A stretch of DNA of 64,000 nucleotides from Marinibacterium profundimaris (GCF_002210095.1 NZ_AQQR01000001.1:62001-126000), one strand, 5' to 3'; counted from the first letter of the stretch, positions 26,955 to 36,866 are shown. Program-made: numbers and translations. The notes: generated by a model from the letters alone, not told the origin.

Positions 26955-28616
26955 ATGCTGCAGATCGAGCTATGGAAACGGGTGCTGATCTGGCTCACCT
27001 GTGCGGTGGGCCTGTGGCTGGCGCTGCCCAACGCCTTCTACACACGGGTCGAGCTGCACAATGATGCCGCCCAGGCGATCGAAAACGGGCTGACCACGCC
27101 CGAGACCGCCGCAGATCTCTCGCTCTGGCCAGACTGGCTGCCTTCGTCGCTGGTCAACCTCGGTCTCGACCTGCGCGGCGGCGCGCATCTGCTGGCCGAG
27201 GTCAAGGTCGACGACGTCTATGCCTCGCGGATGGAGGCGCTCTGGCCCGAAGTCCGCGACGCGCTGCGCCCCGAGCGTGACACCGTCGGCACGATACGCA
27301 AGATGCCCTCCGATCCCACCGAACTGCGCGTGGCGATCTCGAACCCAGACGGCATGAGCCGCGCCATCACCGTGGTGCGCGGCCTGTCGCGGCCGGTCAC
27401 CTCGGCGACCGGGGTGGGGGCGCAGGATCTCGACGTCAGCTCGGACGGGGATCAGATCATCGTCACCCTGTCGGATGCGGAAAAGATGGCCTCGGACGAC
27501 CGCACCGTGCGCCAGGCCCTTGAAATCGTGCGCAGACGGATCGACGAGGTCGGCACACGCGAGCCCACGATCCAGCGCCAGGGCGCCGACCGGATCCTGA
27601 TCCAGGTGCCCGGCATCGGCTCGGCCTCGGAACTCAAGGACATCATCGGCACCACCGCGCAGCTGACCTTCAACCCTGTCGTGTCGCGCGGCACCGACGC
27701 CAATGCCTCCGCCGGCGTCGGCAACAAGGTGGTCCCGGCCCTCGACCAGGAGGGGCTGTACTACACCATCGAAGCGGCCCCCGTCGTCACCGGCGAAGAG
27801 CTGACCGACGCGCAGCCCTCCTTCGACCAGAACGGGCGCCCGGCGGTGAACTTCACCTTCAACGCCCATGGCGGGCGCAAGTTCGGCGATTACACCCGCG
27901 ACAACATCGGCTCGCCCTTCGCCATCGTCCTCGACGACGAGGTGATCTCGGCCCCCGTCATCCAGGCCCATATCGCCGGCGGCTCGGGCATCATCACCGG
28001 CGATTTCACCATCGAGGAAAGCACCAACCTTGCCGTCCTGCTGCGCGCAGGCGCCCTGCCGGCCGAGCTGGAGTTCCTCGAGGAACGCACCATCGGTCCC
28101 GAACTGGGTCAGGACAGCATCGACGCCGGCAAGCTGGCGACCATCGTGGCCTTCGTCGCGGTGCTGGTCTTCATGGCGCTCAGCTACGGGCTCTTCGGGC
28201 TGTTCGCGAACGTCGCGCTGATCATCAACATCGTGATGATCTTCGGGCTTCTGTCGCTGATCGGGGCCACGCTGACCCTGCCGGGCATCGCCGGCATCGT
28301 GTTGACGGTCGGCATGGCGGTGGACGCCAACGTGCTGATCTTCGAACGCATCCGCGAAGAGCTGAAGACCGCCCGGGGCCCGTCGCGCGCGATCGAGCTG
28401 GGCTATGAAAAGGCGCTCTCGGCCATCCTGGACGCCAACATCACCACCTTCATCACGGCCGTGATCCTCTTTGCCATGGGCTCCGGCCCGGTGCGCGGCT
28501 TTGCCATCACGCTGGGGCTCGGCATTCTCACCTCGGTCTTCACCGCGATCTACGTGACGCGGCTGCTGATCGTGATGTGGTTCGAACGCCGCCGTCCCAA
28601 GACGATCGAGGTCTGA
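26955..28616 (+). CDS. secD: Protein translocase subunit SecD
   Basis: 553 residues. After the first membrane helix comes the NLGLDLRGGAHLLAEV signature, then the large periplasmic P1 domain, then the five-helix RND-like bundle with GMAVDANVLIFERIREEL. SecD uses the proton gradient to pull proteins through SecYEG on the periplasmic side. It is 51 bp after yajC and 2 bp before secF. Confidence 0.97.
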   Translation: MLQIELWKRVLIWLTCAVGLWLALPNAFYTRVELHNDAAQAIENGLTTPETAADLSLWPDWLPSSLVNLGLDLRGGAHLLAEVKVDDVYASRMEALWPEVRDALRPERDTVGTIRKMPSDPTELRVAISNPDGMSRAITVVRGLSRPVTSATGVGAQDLDVSSDGDQIIVTLSDAEKMASDDRTVRQALEIVRRRIDEVGTREPTIQRQGADRILIQVPGIGSASELKDIIGTTAQLTFNPVVSRGTDANASAGVGNKVVPALDQEGLYYTIEAAPVVTGEELTDAQPSFDQNGRPAVNFTFNAHGGRKFGDYTRDNIGSPFAIVLDDEVISAPVIQAHIAGGSGIITGDFTIEESTNLAVLLRAGALPAELEFLEERTIGPELGQDSIDAGKLATIVAFVAVLVFMALSYGLFGLFANVALIINIVMIFGLLSLIGATLTLPGIAGIVLTVGMAVDANVLIFERIREELKTARGPSRAIELGYEKALSAILDANITTFITAVILFAMGSGPVRGFAITLGLGILTSVFTAIYVTRLLIVMWFERRRPKTIEV

Positions 28617-28618
28617 TC

Positions 28619-29587
28619 ATGCGCCTGCGACTGATACCCGACGAGACGAATTTCGACTTCTTCACCAAGTGGAAGATGTGGCTGGGCATCTCGGCCTTCA
28701 TGATCCTGCTTGCGCTGGTGTCCTTCGGGGCGCGGGGGCTGAACTTCGGCATCGATTTCATGGGCGGCACCACGATCCGGACCGAGGCATCGTCCCCGGT
28801 CGATGTCGGCGCCTACCGCGACGTTCTGGCCCCGCTGGAGCTGGGCGACATCTCGATCACCGAGGTCTTCGATCCGTCCTTCGACGACGACCAGCACGTG
28901 GCGATGATCCGCATCCAGGCCCAGGAGGGCGGCGAGGCGCTGCCCGCCGACACCATCGAGGCGATCCAGACCGAGCTGGCCACCGTCGCCCCGGACATCC
29001 AGTTCATCCAGGTCGAAAGCGTCGGGCCCAAGGTCTCGGGAGAGCTGATCCAGACCGCGATCCTGGCCATCGTGCTCGCGATCGGGGCCGTCCTGGTCTA
29101 CATCTGGCTGCGCTTCGAATGGCAATTCGCGCTTGGCGCCGTGATCGCGCTGATCCACGACGTGGTACTGACGATCGGCGTGTTCTCGGAACTGCAGATC
29201 CGGTTCGACCTGGCGATCATCGCCGCGCTTCTGACCATCGTCGGCTATTCGCTCAACGACACCGTGGTGGTCTTCGACCGGGTCCGGGAAAACCTGCGCA
29301 AGTACAAGACGCGCGAGCTGAAAGAGGTGCTGAACCTGTCGATCAACGAGACGCTGAGCCGGACGGTGATGACCTCGCTGACCACGCTGCTGGCGCTGAT
29401 CTCGCTTTTCGTGCTGGGCGGCGACGTGATCCGCGGGTTCGTCTTCGCGATGATCTGGGGCGTGATCGTGGGCACCTATTCCTCGGTCTTCGTGGCCTCG
29501 ACCATCCTGCTGTGGCTGGGGGTCAAGCGCGACTGGTCCAAGCCCGACAATTCCGCCGGAAACCAGTTCGCCAATATCGATGCCTGA
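28619..29587 (+). CDS. secF: Protein translocase subunit SecF
   Basis: 322 residues. It has the N-terminal helix, then FGIDFMGGTTIRTEA (SecF form of the SecD/F signature), a short periplasmic domain, and a helix bundle with YSLNDTVVVFDRVRENL. ATG 28619 is taken because the conserved MRLRLIPDETNFDF begins there and it directly follows the secD stop. Its last 8 bases overlap the next gene. Confidence 0.97.
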   Translation: MRLRLIPDETNFDFFTKWKMWLGISAFMILLALVSFGARGLNFGIDFMGGTTIRTEASSPVDVGAYRDVLAPLELGDISITEVFDPSFDDDQHVAMIRIQAQEGGEALPADTIEAIQTELATVAPDIQFIQVESVGPKVSGELIQTAILAIVLAIGAVLVYIWLRFEWQFALGAVIALIHDVVLTIGVFSELQIRFDLAIIAALLTIVGYSLNDTVVVFDRVRENLRKYKTRELKEVLNLSINETLSRTVMTSLTTLLALISLFVLGGDVIRGFVFAMIWGVIVGTYSSVFVASTILLWLGVKRDWSKPDNSAGNQFANIDA

Positions 29588-30332
29588 CCTGCTGGCCGAG
29601 GTCCTGGGGCAACCCGGGCTCGGCTGGCTGATCGGCGCGGCGCTGGTCGCGGGCACCGTCCGCGGCTTTGCCGGTTTCGGCACGGCGCTGATCTTCGCGC
29701 CCGTCGCGGCGCAGATCCTCGGCCCGTTCGAGGTGCTGACCGTCATTCTCGTGATGGACCTGCTGGGCACGCTGCCCAACGTGGCCCGCGCCTGGCCCAT
29801 GGCCGACCGGGCCGACCTCGCGCGGCTGATGGCCGGATCGGCGATCTGCCTGCCGCTGGGGCTGTTGGCGCTGGGATATGTCGCGCCCGAGGTCTTTCGC
29901 ACCACGGTCGGTGTCGTCGCGCTCGCCATGGTCGCCTGCCTGGTGCTGGGCCTGCGGTACCAGGGGCGGCTGGGGCCGGGGCTTGTCCTGGGCACGGGCG
30001 GGGCCTCCGGGTTGCTGGGCGGGGTGTCGGGGCTGGCCGGGCCGCCGGTCATCCTTCTCTACATGGCCAGTCCGAACCCGGCGGGGGTGGTCCGGGCCTC
30101 CACGATGATCTATCTCTTCGGCTATGACCTGCTGCTGGGGGCCGTGCTGGCGGTGAAGGGCGTCCTTGTCGCGGCGCCGGTGCTGACCGGGCTTGTGCTG
30201 GCGCTGCCGAACGTGCTGGGCAACCTTTTCGGCGCCTGGCTGTTCCGCCCGGAGTTCGAACGTGGCTACCGCGCCGTGGCCTATATCATCATCACCGCGT
30301 CGGCCCTGTCGGCGCTCAGGATCTGGGAGTGA
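29580..30332 (+). CDS. TauE/SafE-family membrane transporter
   Basis: 250 residues, about eight hydrophobic helices in two halves. The N-terminal half has the family's early segment GTVRGFAGFGTALIFAPV; the second half starts GGASGLLGGVSGLAGPPVILLYM. TauE/SafE proteins export sulfite, sulfoacetate or other small anions; the substrate is not readable. It overlaps secF by 8 bp and is followed after 4 bp by the next gene. Confidence 0.85.
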   Translation: MPDLLAEVLGQPGLGWLIGAALVAGTVRGFAGFGTALIFAPVAAQILGPFEVLTVILVMDLLGTLPNVARAWPMADRADLARLMAGSAICLPLGLLALGYVAPEVFRTTVGVVALAMVACLVLGLRYQGRLGPGLVLGTGGASGLLGGVSGLAGPPVILLYMASPNPAGVVRASTMIYLFGYDLLLGAVLAVKGVLVAAPVLTGLVLALPNVLGNLFGAWLFRPEFERGYRAVAYIIITASALSALRIWE

Positions 30333-30336
30333 AACC

Positions 30337-30690
30337 ATGCGGCTCAACGAGATCGAATTCAACGAGTCCGACCCGATCGAAGGCTACGGTCCCGGCTTCT
30401 TCCGCATCGGCGGCCAGGTCTGGTCCGGCGCCGTGCTGACCGGGCCTGCGGGCACCGCAAGCTGGGGCGGCTACGCGGACAGCGCGGCGCTTCTGGCGCT
30501 GAAGTCCGAGGTCGACGTGATCTTTGTCGGCACCGGGGCCGAGGTGGCGCACCTGCCAAAGGACCTGCGCGCAGAGATGGACGAGGCCGGCATCGGGGTC
30601 GAGGCGATGACCTCTCCGGCGGCGGCGCGCACCTACAACGTGCTGCTGTCCGAGGGCCGGCGCGTGGCGGTCGCGCTGCTGCCGGTCTGA
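30337..30690 (+). CDS. Mth938-like domain protein
   Basis: 117 residues, soluble. The fold signature is seen in YGPGFFRIGGQVWSGAVLT, VIFVGTGAEV and the closing GIGVEAMTSPAAARTYNVLL. Homologues include mitochondrial complex I assembly factor NDUFAF3 and the archaeal MTH938; bacterial members are of unknown function and are often found beside secDF in alphaproteobacteria, as here. Confidence 0.85.
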   Translation: MRLNEIEFNESDPIEGYGPGFFRIGGQVWSGAVLTGPAGTASWGGYADSAALLALKSEVDVIFVGTGAEVAHLPKDLRAEMDEAGIGVEAMTSPAAARTYNVLLSEGRRVAVALLPV

Positions 30691-30826
30691 GCCCCGGACC
30701 GGAGGCCAGGGCAAAGGGACCGCGCCCATCGGTCCCAGGGCCGTCGCGCAGCCATATTCATCCGAAACCAAGGCGCCCGGCGTCACCGCTCTTTTGCGCC
30801 CGGTCGGGATACGGTAATCGATCTTC

Positions 30827-31450
30827 ATGACGCTTGGCCTGACCGATCTTTCGATTGCCCGCGGCGGAGTGCCCGTGCTCGACCATGTGAACCTGTCCCT
30901 GGCCCCGGGCGAGGCGCTGATCCTGCGCGGGCCCAACGGGATCGGCAAGACGACGCTCCTGCGCACCATCGCCGGTCTGCAGCCGCCGCTGTCGGGACAG
31001 ATCGAGGGCGCCGACGAGACCATCGCCTATGCCGGTCACGCCGACGGTCTGAAACCCACGCTGACGGTGACCGAGAACCTGGCCTTCTGGGCCAGCATCT
31101 TCGGCCAGCCCGATATCGCGCCCGCGATCTCGGCCTACAGCCTGGGCGCACTGGCGGATCGGCCCGCCGGCACCCTGTCGGCCGGGCAGAAGCGGCGGCT
31201 GGGGCTGGCGCGGCTGCTGGTCACAGGGCGGCCGATCTGGGTGCTGGACGAGCCGACCGTGTCGCTGGACACCGATGCCGTGGCGCTTTTCGCGGGTGCG
31301 GTGCGCGGACATCTGGGGCAGGGCGGGTCAGCCCTGATCGCCACCCATATCGACCTTGGCCTGCAGGCGCGGGTGCTGGACCTGACGCCGTTCCGGGCGA
31401 TACCGCGCGCGCTGGCCTCCGACGACGCCTTTGACGAGGCCTTCCTGTGA
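30827..31450 (+). CDS. ccmA: Heme exporter ATP-binding protein CcmA
   Basis: 207 residues, cytoplasmic ATPase. Walker [12 protein letters not shown], signature [14 protein letters not shown], Walker [13 protein letters not shown]. With CcmB, CcmC and CcmD it forms the complex that releases holo-CcmE during cytochrome c maturation. First of the ccmABCDG run; its last 4 bases overlap ccmB. Confidence 0.95.
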   Translation: MTLGLTDLSIARGGVPVLDHVNLSLAPGEALILRGPNGIGKTTLLRTIAGLQPPLSGQIEGADETIAYAGHADGLKPTLTVTENLAFWASIFGQPDIAPAISAYSLGALADRPAGTLSAGQKRRLGLARLLVTGRPIWVLDEPTVSLDTDAVALFAGAVRGHLGQGGSALIATHIDLGLQARVLDLTPFRAIPRALASDDAFDEAFL

Positions 31451-32103
31451 TCGCACTTCTGGTCCGCGACATCCGGCTGGCCTTCCGCGCCGGTGGCGGC
31501 TTTGGCCTTGGGCTGGCGTTCTTCCTGATCATCACCATCCTCGTGCCCTTCAGCGTCGGCCCGCAATCGCAGCTTCTGACGACCATCGCCCCCGGCATCC
31601 TCTGGCTTGGCGCGCTGCTGGCCTGTCTGCTTTCGCTCGACCGGATGCTGGCGCTGGACTGGGAGGACGGCACGCTGGACCTGCTGGCCACGGCGCCCCT
31701 TCCGCTTGAGGCGACGCTGGCGATCAAGGCGCTGGCCCACTGGCTGACCACCGGCCTGCCGCTGGTGCTGGCCGCACCGATCCTCGGCGTGCTGCTGAAC
31801 CTCGACCCCCAGGGCTTCTCCTGGCTCGTCGCCTCGCTTGCCCTGGGCACGCCCGCGCTCAGCATCATCGGTGCCTTCGGTGCGGCCCTGACCGTCGGCT
31901 TGAAGCGGGGCGGCCTGCTGCTGTCGCTTCTCGTCCTGCCGCTTTACGTGCCGACCCTGATCTTCGGGGCCGAGGCCGCGCGGCGCGGGGCCACCGGGCT
32001 CGAAGCCTTGCCGCCGCTTCTGCTGCTGGCCGGGATCACCGCCGGCAGCTTTGCGATCCTGCCCTTCGCCGCCGCCGCGGCGCTGCGCGTCAATTTGCGT
32101 TAA
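31447..32103 (+). CDS. ccmB: Heme exporter membrane protein CcmB
   Basis: 218 residues with six hydrophobic helices, starting with the conserved [17 protein letters not shown]. It is the membrane partner of CcmA. ATG overlaps the ccmA stop (ATGA-type junction). Confidence 0.95.
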   Translation: MIALLVRDIRLAFRAGGGFGLGLAFFLIITILVPFSVGPQSQLLTTIAPGILWLGALLACLLSLDRMLALDWEDGTLDLLATAPLPLEATLAIKALAHWLTTGLPLVLAAPILGVLLNLDPQGFSWLVASLALGTPALSIIGAFGAALTVGLKRGGLLLSLLVLPLYVPTLIFGAEAARRGATGLEALPPLLLLAGITAGSFAILPFAAAAALRVNLR

Positions 32104-32148
32104 CCTCCGGTGATTGTGCCGGGTCAAAGGGAGGACTAGATAGCCACC

Positions 32149-32883
32149 ATGTCGCTCTGGGAATACGCCAATCCGAAGAAGTTCCTCCGCACCTCCGAGG
32201 CGGTTCAGCCGTATCTCTGGGGCACGGCGCTGCTGTGCCTCGTGGTGGGGCTGATCTGGGGCTTTTTCTTCACGCCCGACGATTACCGGCAGGGATCGAC
32301 GGTCAAGATCATCTACCTGCACGTGCCCTCGGCCCTGATGGCGATCAACGCCTGGCTGATGATGCTGGTGGCCTCTTTGATCTGGCTGATCCGGCGCCAC
32401 CATGTCAGCGCGCTGGCCGCCCGCGCCGCAGCACCCGTGGGCATCGCCATGACGCTGATCGCCCTGATGACCGGCGCGATCTGGGGCCAGCCCATGTGGG
32501 GCACCTGGTGGGCCTGGGATCCGCGCCTGACCTCCTTCCTGATCCTGTTCCTGTTCTACCTGGGCTATGTCGCGCTCTGGGCCGCGATCGAGGATCCCGA
32601 CACCGCGGCCGATCTCACCTCGGTCCTGTGCATCGTGGGCTCGATCTTCGCCATTCTCAGCCGCTATGCCGTCAACTTCTGGAACCAGGGCCTGCACCAG
32701 GGCGCCTCGCTGTCGCTGGACAAGGAGGAAAACGTGGCCGATGTCTTCTACTTCCCGCTGCTCGTGGCCATCGCCGGTTTCGTGCTGCTCTTCGTGGCGC
32801 TGGTGCTCTACCGCACCGGGACCGAGATTCGCGCGCGCCGCATGCGGGCGCTGATGGCCCGCGAACGGGCGGCGGCCGCATGA
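32149..32883 (+). CDS. ccmC: Heme transporter CcmC
   Basis: 244 residues, six helices. The tryptophan-rich motif WGTWWAWDPRLTS and the two periplasmic histidine loops (YLHVPSALMAIN and NQGLHQGAS) that hold heme are present. CcmC loads heme onto CcmE in the periplasm. Confidence 0.96.
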   Translation: MSLWEYANPKKFLRTSEAVQPYLWGTALLCLVVGLIWGFFFTPDDYRQGSTVKIIYLHVPSALMAINAWLMMLVASLIWLIRRHHVSALAARAAAPVGIAMTLIALMTGAIWGQPMWGTWWAWDPRLTSFLILFLFYLGYVALWAAIEDPDTAADLTSVLCIVGSIFAILSRYAVNFWNQGLHQGASLSLDKEENVADVFYFPLLVAIAGFVLLFVALVLYRTGTEIRARRMRALMARERAAAA

Positions 32884-33038
32884 TGCCGGATCTGGGCAAA
32901 TACGCCGACACGGTGCTGTCGGCCTACGCGGTCTCCATCGTGGTGCTGATCGCACTTGTCGTCCTGTCGGTCTGGCGCGGGCGCCGGGTGCGGGCAGAGC
33001 TGAAACAGGTCGAAGAGAGGATCCGCCGCGATGGCTAA
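32880..33038 (+). CDS. ccmD: Heme exporter protein CcmD
   Basis: 52 residues (51 if the second ATG at 32883 is used). One membrane helix (AYAVSIVVLIALVVLSVW) and a short charged C-terminal tail (RAELKQVEERIRRDG), as expected for CcmD. The start overlaps the ccmC stop and the end overlaps ccmG by 8 bp, so all are translationally coupled. Confidence 0.9.
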   Translation: MMPDLGKYADTVLSAYAVSIVVLIALVVLSVWRGRRVRAELKQVEERIRRDG

Positions 33039-33570
33039 GATCTCCCCCCTGATGATCGCCCCGCCGGCGATCTTCGCCGCCTTGGTCGTGACCTTCGGCA
33101 TCGGCATGTTCCGCGAGGACCCCGATGCGCTGCCCTCGGCCCGCGAAGGCGCGGGCGCGCCGCCCGTGGTCCTGACCCAACTGGGCGACAAGCCCTCCTT
33201 CACCGACGCCGACCTGCGCGACGGCGAGGTCAAGCTCGTGAACTTCTGGGCCAGCTGGTGCGCGCCCTGCCGGGTCGAACATCCCAACCTCGAAGCGCTC
33301 AAGGACGAAGGCCTGACCATCTACGGCGTGAACTACAAGGACGAGCCCGCCAACGCGCTCGGCTTCCTGGCCGAGCTGGGCGATCCCTATACCGCCATCG
33401 GCGCCGACAATTCGGGCCGAATGGGGCTGGACTGGGGCCTTTACGGCGTGCCCGAAACCTACGTGATCGACGGCGAGGGCGAGGTCATCCTGCGCTTTGC
33501 CGGCCCGCTGACCGAGCGCGCCATCGCGGACAAGCTGCGCCCCGCCCTGGCCCGCGCCGCCGCCGAGTAA
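33031..33570 (+). CDS. ccmG: Thiol:disulfide interchange protein CcmG (DsbE)
   Basis: 179 residues with an N-terminal membrane anchor (LMIAPPAIFAALVVTFGIGM) and a periplasmic thioredoxin fold with active site WCAPC and the cis-Pro loop YGVPETYVID. It reduces apocytochrome c or CcmH so that heme can be attached. Last gene of the ccm run; ccmE, F and H are not in the window. Confidence 0.95.
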   Translation: MAKISPLMIAPPAIFAALVVTFGIGMFREDPDALPSAREGAGAPPVVLTQLGDKPSFTDADLRDGEVKLVNFWASWCAPCRVEHPNLEALKDEGLTIYGVNYKDEPANALGFLAELGDPYTAIGADNSGRMGLDWGLYGVPETYVIDGEGEVILRFAGPLTERAIADKLRPALARAAAE

Positions 33571-33749
33571 CACGGGCGGCGCCCCGCCGGTCGTTCCCGC
33601 CGGCTCAACAATTCCGCCGCGATCCCGGGATTGCATCGCGCCCGCCGCGCGGATCCGGCGACCAGCCCGCCGCAATCGCATTGCCCGCACATCCCGCCCG
33701 GCGTCGCGCTATCCTTGCCGGTGCAGATTTCGGACATGGGGCCGCGACC

Positions 33750-34559
33750 TTGGATTCCTACACGCTTGCGATGATCGGCAACGTCGCGCTGACCGCGCTG
33801 GCCTTCGGGCTCTTCCTCGACCCGTTCGACTGGTGGGGCGGCGACGACGACGAGGACGAGGACATCTTCGTCGAGCCCGCCGATCCGGACGAAACCGTGG
33901 CGCTGACCCCGGGCGACGACGTCTTCTCGGGCGGGTCGGGCGATGACACGGTCTTTGCCGATGCGGGCGACGACGAGGTCTCGGGCGAGGCCGGCGACGA
34001 TGCGCTCTTCGGCGGCGAAGGCGCGGATCTGCTCGACGGCGGCTCGGGCGACGACAGGCTCGACGGCAACGCGGGCGACGACCGGCTGCTGGGCGGCGAG
34101 GTCGATGACACGCTCACCGGCGGCGCTGGCACCGACACGCTGGACGGCGGGGCGGGCAATGACCTCCTGATCTCCGACCGCCTCGACGAGAACGCCGATT
34201 TCTCCCGTGGCGGGGCCGAAAGCCTGTCGGGCGGCACCGGCGACGACGTGCTCATCATGTCCTCGGGCGACAGCGCCTCGGGCGGCGAGGGCGAGGATGC
34301 CTTCGGCCTCGTGGTCGTGGGCGAGGAGCCGGAACCGGCGGTGATCGAGGATTACGACACCGCCACGGAATCGCTCGCCATCTACTACGACCCGGCCGAG
34401 TTCGACGACCAGGCACCGGAACTCAGTCTCTCCGTCGACTCCGACAACGACCTTACCCAGGTGCTGCTGAACGGGCAGGAGGTGCTGACGCTGCAGGGCG
34501 TGCAGGACCTCGACCCCGAAACCATCGAACTGCTGACCGAGGAACAGCTCGCCGGTTAA
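33750..34559 (+). CDS. Short RTX calcium-binding protein with N-terminal hydrophobic segment
   Basis: About 269 residues if TTG 33750 is the start; ATG 33771 is the alternative. A hydrophobic stretch (MIGNVALTALAFGLFLDPF) is followed by an acidic run (GDDDEDEDIF). Then come at least eight RTX nonapeptides (GGSGDDTVF, GGEGADLLD, GGSGDDRLD, GGAGNDLL) and a beta-rich C-terminal domain. RTX repeats fold on binding calcium outside the cell. The stop overlaps the convergent SDR stop. Secretion route unknown. Confidence 0.75.
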   Translation: MDSYTLAMIGNVALTALAFGLFLDPFDWWGGDDDEDEDIFVEPADPDETVALTPGDDVFSGGSGDDTVFADAGDDEVSGEAGDDALFGGEGADLLDGGSGDDRLDGNAGDDRLLGGEVDDTLTGGAGTDTLDGGAGNDLLISDRLDENADFSRGGAESLSGGTGDDVLIMSSGDSASGGEGEDAFGLVVVGEEPEPAVIEDYDTATESLAIYYDPAEFDDQAPELSLSVDSDNDLTQVLLNGQEVLTLQGVQDLDPETIELLTEEQLAG

Positions 34560-35248
34560 AGCCGGTAACCGCCGCTGACCGTCAGGATCTCCCCGGTGAT
34601 GAACCCGGCCTCCTCGGAAGCAAGAAAGCGCACGGCCCGCGCGATATCCTCGGGCACGCCGGGACGCCCCAGCGCCGTCATCTCGACGAATTGCGCCACC
34701 AGGTCGTCCGTGCGCGGCGCCTCGGGCAGTTCGATCGCACCGGGGGCCACGGCGTTGACCCGGATGCCGGACGGACCCAGCTCCTTCGCCATGGCCCGGG
34801 TCCAAAGGTTCAGCGCCGCCTTCGACGCCCCGTAGGTCACCGCATCGCGCGGCGGCAGCACCGCGTTCACCGAAGAAATCGAGACCACCGCCGCGCCCCG
34901 CTCCAGGTGCGGCAGCGCGGCACTCAGCAGCGCGGCAGGCGCCATGTAATTGACCTCGAGAATACGCCGGTGCTCCTCCGCCGTGGCACTCTCCTTCGGG
35001 GTGGGCGCGACGACACCGGCATTGTTGACGATCACGTCCAGCCGCCCGTAATGCGCGATCACATCCCGCACCACGCGCTCCGCCGCCTGCGGATCGGTGA
35101 AATCCGCGCGGATCGCCAGCCGGTCGGGATGCGCCTCCGGCTCCGTCGTGGACCAGGTGAAGGCAATGCGATACTCGCGGGCCAGCGTTTCGACGATGGC
35201 GCGGCCGATGCCGCGCGCGCCTCCGGTGATCAGGGCAACACGCTCCAT
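34556..35248 (-). CDS. Short-chain dehydrogenase/reductase (FabG-like SDR)
   Basis: 230 residues. Classical SDR signatures: TGGARGIGR cofactor loop, NNAG at about 80, catalytic Ser in SISSVNAV and YGASK as the YxxxK pair, and the C-terminal GFITGEILTVSGGYRL. NAD(P)H-dependent reduction of a carbonyl is expected; the substrate is not determined. It is 12 bp downstream of the TRIC-like gene and probably co-transcribed with it. Confidence 0.9.
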   Translation of the reverse strand: MERVALITGGARGIGRAIVETLAREYRIAFTWSTTEPEAHPDRLAIRADFTDPQAAERVVRDVIAHYGRLDVIVNNAGVVAPTPKESATAEEHRRILEVNYMAPAALLSAALPHLERGAAVVSISSVNAVLPPRDAVTYGASKAALNLWTRAMAKELGPSGIRVNAVAPGAIELPEAPRTDDLVAQFVEMTALGRPGVPEDIARAVRFLASEEAGFITGEILTVSGGYRL

Positions 35249-35260
35249 GAGGCTTTCCTT

Positions 35261-35878
35261 TCAGTCGTCCGGCAGGGTGAGCACGGGCAGCGACCAGCCC
35301 CGTGCATGGGCGATCAGCCGCAGCACCACCGCGCCGATGAAGATCGCGGGCGGCGCGATGTCCGGCGCGATGGCCAGCCGGTCGCAGGCATAGACAGCCA
35401 TGCCCACGAAGACCGCGATGATCCCGTAGAAACCCGACCGCAGCACCACGGGAATGTCTCCGATCAGGCTGTCGCGCAGCAGCCCGCCACCCACGGCGGT
35501 CAGGAAGGCCAGCAGCGTCGTGCCGAAGAAGGCCAGCCCGTGCGACAGCGCCAGTGTCGCGCCGGTCATCGCGAAGGCCGCCAGCCCGATGGCATCGGCG
35601 GTCACGAAGGTCCATCGCCGTTCGACCCGGCGAATCCCGGTCCAGTGCAGGGCAAGTCCGACCAGAACGGTGCCGAAGATCAGCCCGCTGGCCAGCCGGT
35701 CGGTCAGGATCCGCGGCACCTCTCCCAGCAGCACCTGGCTCAGCGCGCCCCCGGCCGAGGCGGTCAGGAAGGCCACGATCACCACGCCCAGCAGGTCAAG
35801 CTGCCGCCGCGCCCCCGCGACAAAGCCGGAATAGGCGAAGGCCACGGTGCCGATGATGTCGAAGGCGGTGAACCACAT
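35261..35878 (-). CDS. TRIC/YicG-like (UPF0126) membrane channel
   Basis: 205 residues from ATG 35878. There are two repeats of a three-helix unit: DIIGTVAFAYSGFVAGARRQLD ... TASAGGALSQVLLGEVP and DAIGLAAFAMTGATLAL ... TAVGGGLLRDSLIGDIP. The GGGxxRD-type loops bind lipid and line the pore in prokaryotic TRIC proteins, which are homotrimeric cation channels. In-frame sequence upstream of this ATG is not conserved. Confidence 0.88.
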   Translation of the reverse strand: MWFTAFDIIGTVAFAYSGFVAGARRQLDLLGVVIVAFLTASAGGALSQVLLGEVPRILTDRLASGLIFGTVLVGLALHWTGIRRVERRWTFVTADAIGLAAFAMTGATLALSHGLAFFGTTLLAFLTAVGGGLLRDSLIGDIPVVLRSGFYGIIAVFVGMAVYACDRLAIAPDIAPPAIFIGAVVLRLIAHARGWSLPVLTLPDD

Positions 35879-36127
35879 GTCTGCGTCCTGGTGCGTCCGC
35901 CACTTATCGCCACGGCACGGCGGCGATGTCCAGCACTGCACCGGCCCCGGGGGATCGACACGACGCGCCCCTCGGCAAAGCTCGGCCATAGCGGTTGAGG
36001 GTTTTTCCACGCGCCCGGCGCCATGCTGACAGGACCCTGTCAGCAGCTGTCTGTTACCTGTCGGGCATCCCACCACGTCTCTTTACCGGCCGCACGGGAT
36101 GCGGCCCGAACCCAAGGACAGTCGCAG

Positions 36128-36736
36128 ATGCTCACGCTCTACTATTCCCCCCGAAGCCGCGCCACCCGGGTCAAGGCGCTCCTCCATGCGATGGGGCACG
36201 AGACCGACGTTCGGATCCGCCGGGTCGAGATCCGGCACGCGGACGGCACCGGCCGGCGCGAACCCGCCAATCCACATCCCGAGGGCAAGGTGCCCGCGCT
36301 TGACACCGGACATGGGCTGATGACCGAAACCAGCGCCATCATGCTTTACCTGACGGATCGCTTCGACAGCCCCCTGGGCCGGGGCCCGAACGACCCCCAG
36401 CGCGGCGCCTACCTGATGTGGCTCAGCTATGCCTCGGGGGTGCAGGAGCCGTTTTACGTGGCGCTTGCCAGCGGGCGCGGCGAGGATCCGGTGGTGCAGG
36501 CGACCTATCGCGGCGGATCGGAAATCGCCGACCGGCTCGACGCCGCGCTGGCCAAGGGTCCCTGGCTGCTGGGCGAGGATTTCTCGGCGGCGGATCTGAT
36601 GGTGGCCTCGCCCTATCTCTGGGCGCCCGACTGGATCCCCGACCGCCCTGCGATCCGCGACTGGGTCGCGCGCTGCGCGGCGCATCCCAGCCAGGTCTGG
36701 GCCGATGCCGAGGACCGGCTGGAGCTGGCGGCCTGA
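36128..36736 (+). CDS. Glutathione S-transferase family protein
   Basis: 202 residues from ATG 36128. The N-terminal thioredoxin-like domain begins LTLYYSPRSRATRVKALLHA and has the cis-Pro segment GKVPALDT and the ETSAIMLYL glutathione-binding turn. The C-terminal all-helical domain includes LLGEDFSAADLMVASPYLW. Ser or Tyr near residue 7 may act in catalysis. Substrate unknown. Confidence 0.9.
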   Translation: MLTLYYSPRSRATRVKALLHAMGHETDVRIRRVEIRHADGTGRREPANPHPEGKVPALDTGHGLMTETSAIMLYLTDRFDSPLGRGPNDPQRGAYLMWLSYASGVQEPFYVALASGRGEDPVVQATYRGGSEIADRLDAALAKGPWLLGEDFSAADLMVASPYLWAPDWIPDRPAIRDWVARCAAHPSQVWADAEDRLELAA

Positions 36737-36790
36737 CCTGCAGCCAGGGCCGCTGCGCGGGGCTGGCCCGGCTGGGCCATACCTTGACAG

Positions 36791-36859
36791 AAGGTTAATT
36801 CGACGATTCAAGCTATTGATTTCATTACACGGCGCAGGTGTCCCACGCGTGGGACACCG
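36791..36859 (+). repeat. Interspersed element with TGTCCCACGCGTGGGACA palindrome, copy 2
   Basis: Begins AAGGTTAA; 48 bases later is the palindrome at 36839-36856, extended here to perfect arms over 36837-36858. It lies in the convergent gap between the GST and acnA genes, just before a bidirectional terminator. Copy 1 is at 9741-9810, in the same kind of position. Confidence 0.75.
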
Positions 36860-36866
36860 CAAAGGA

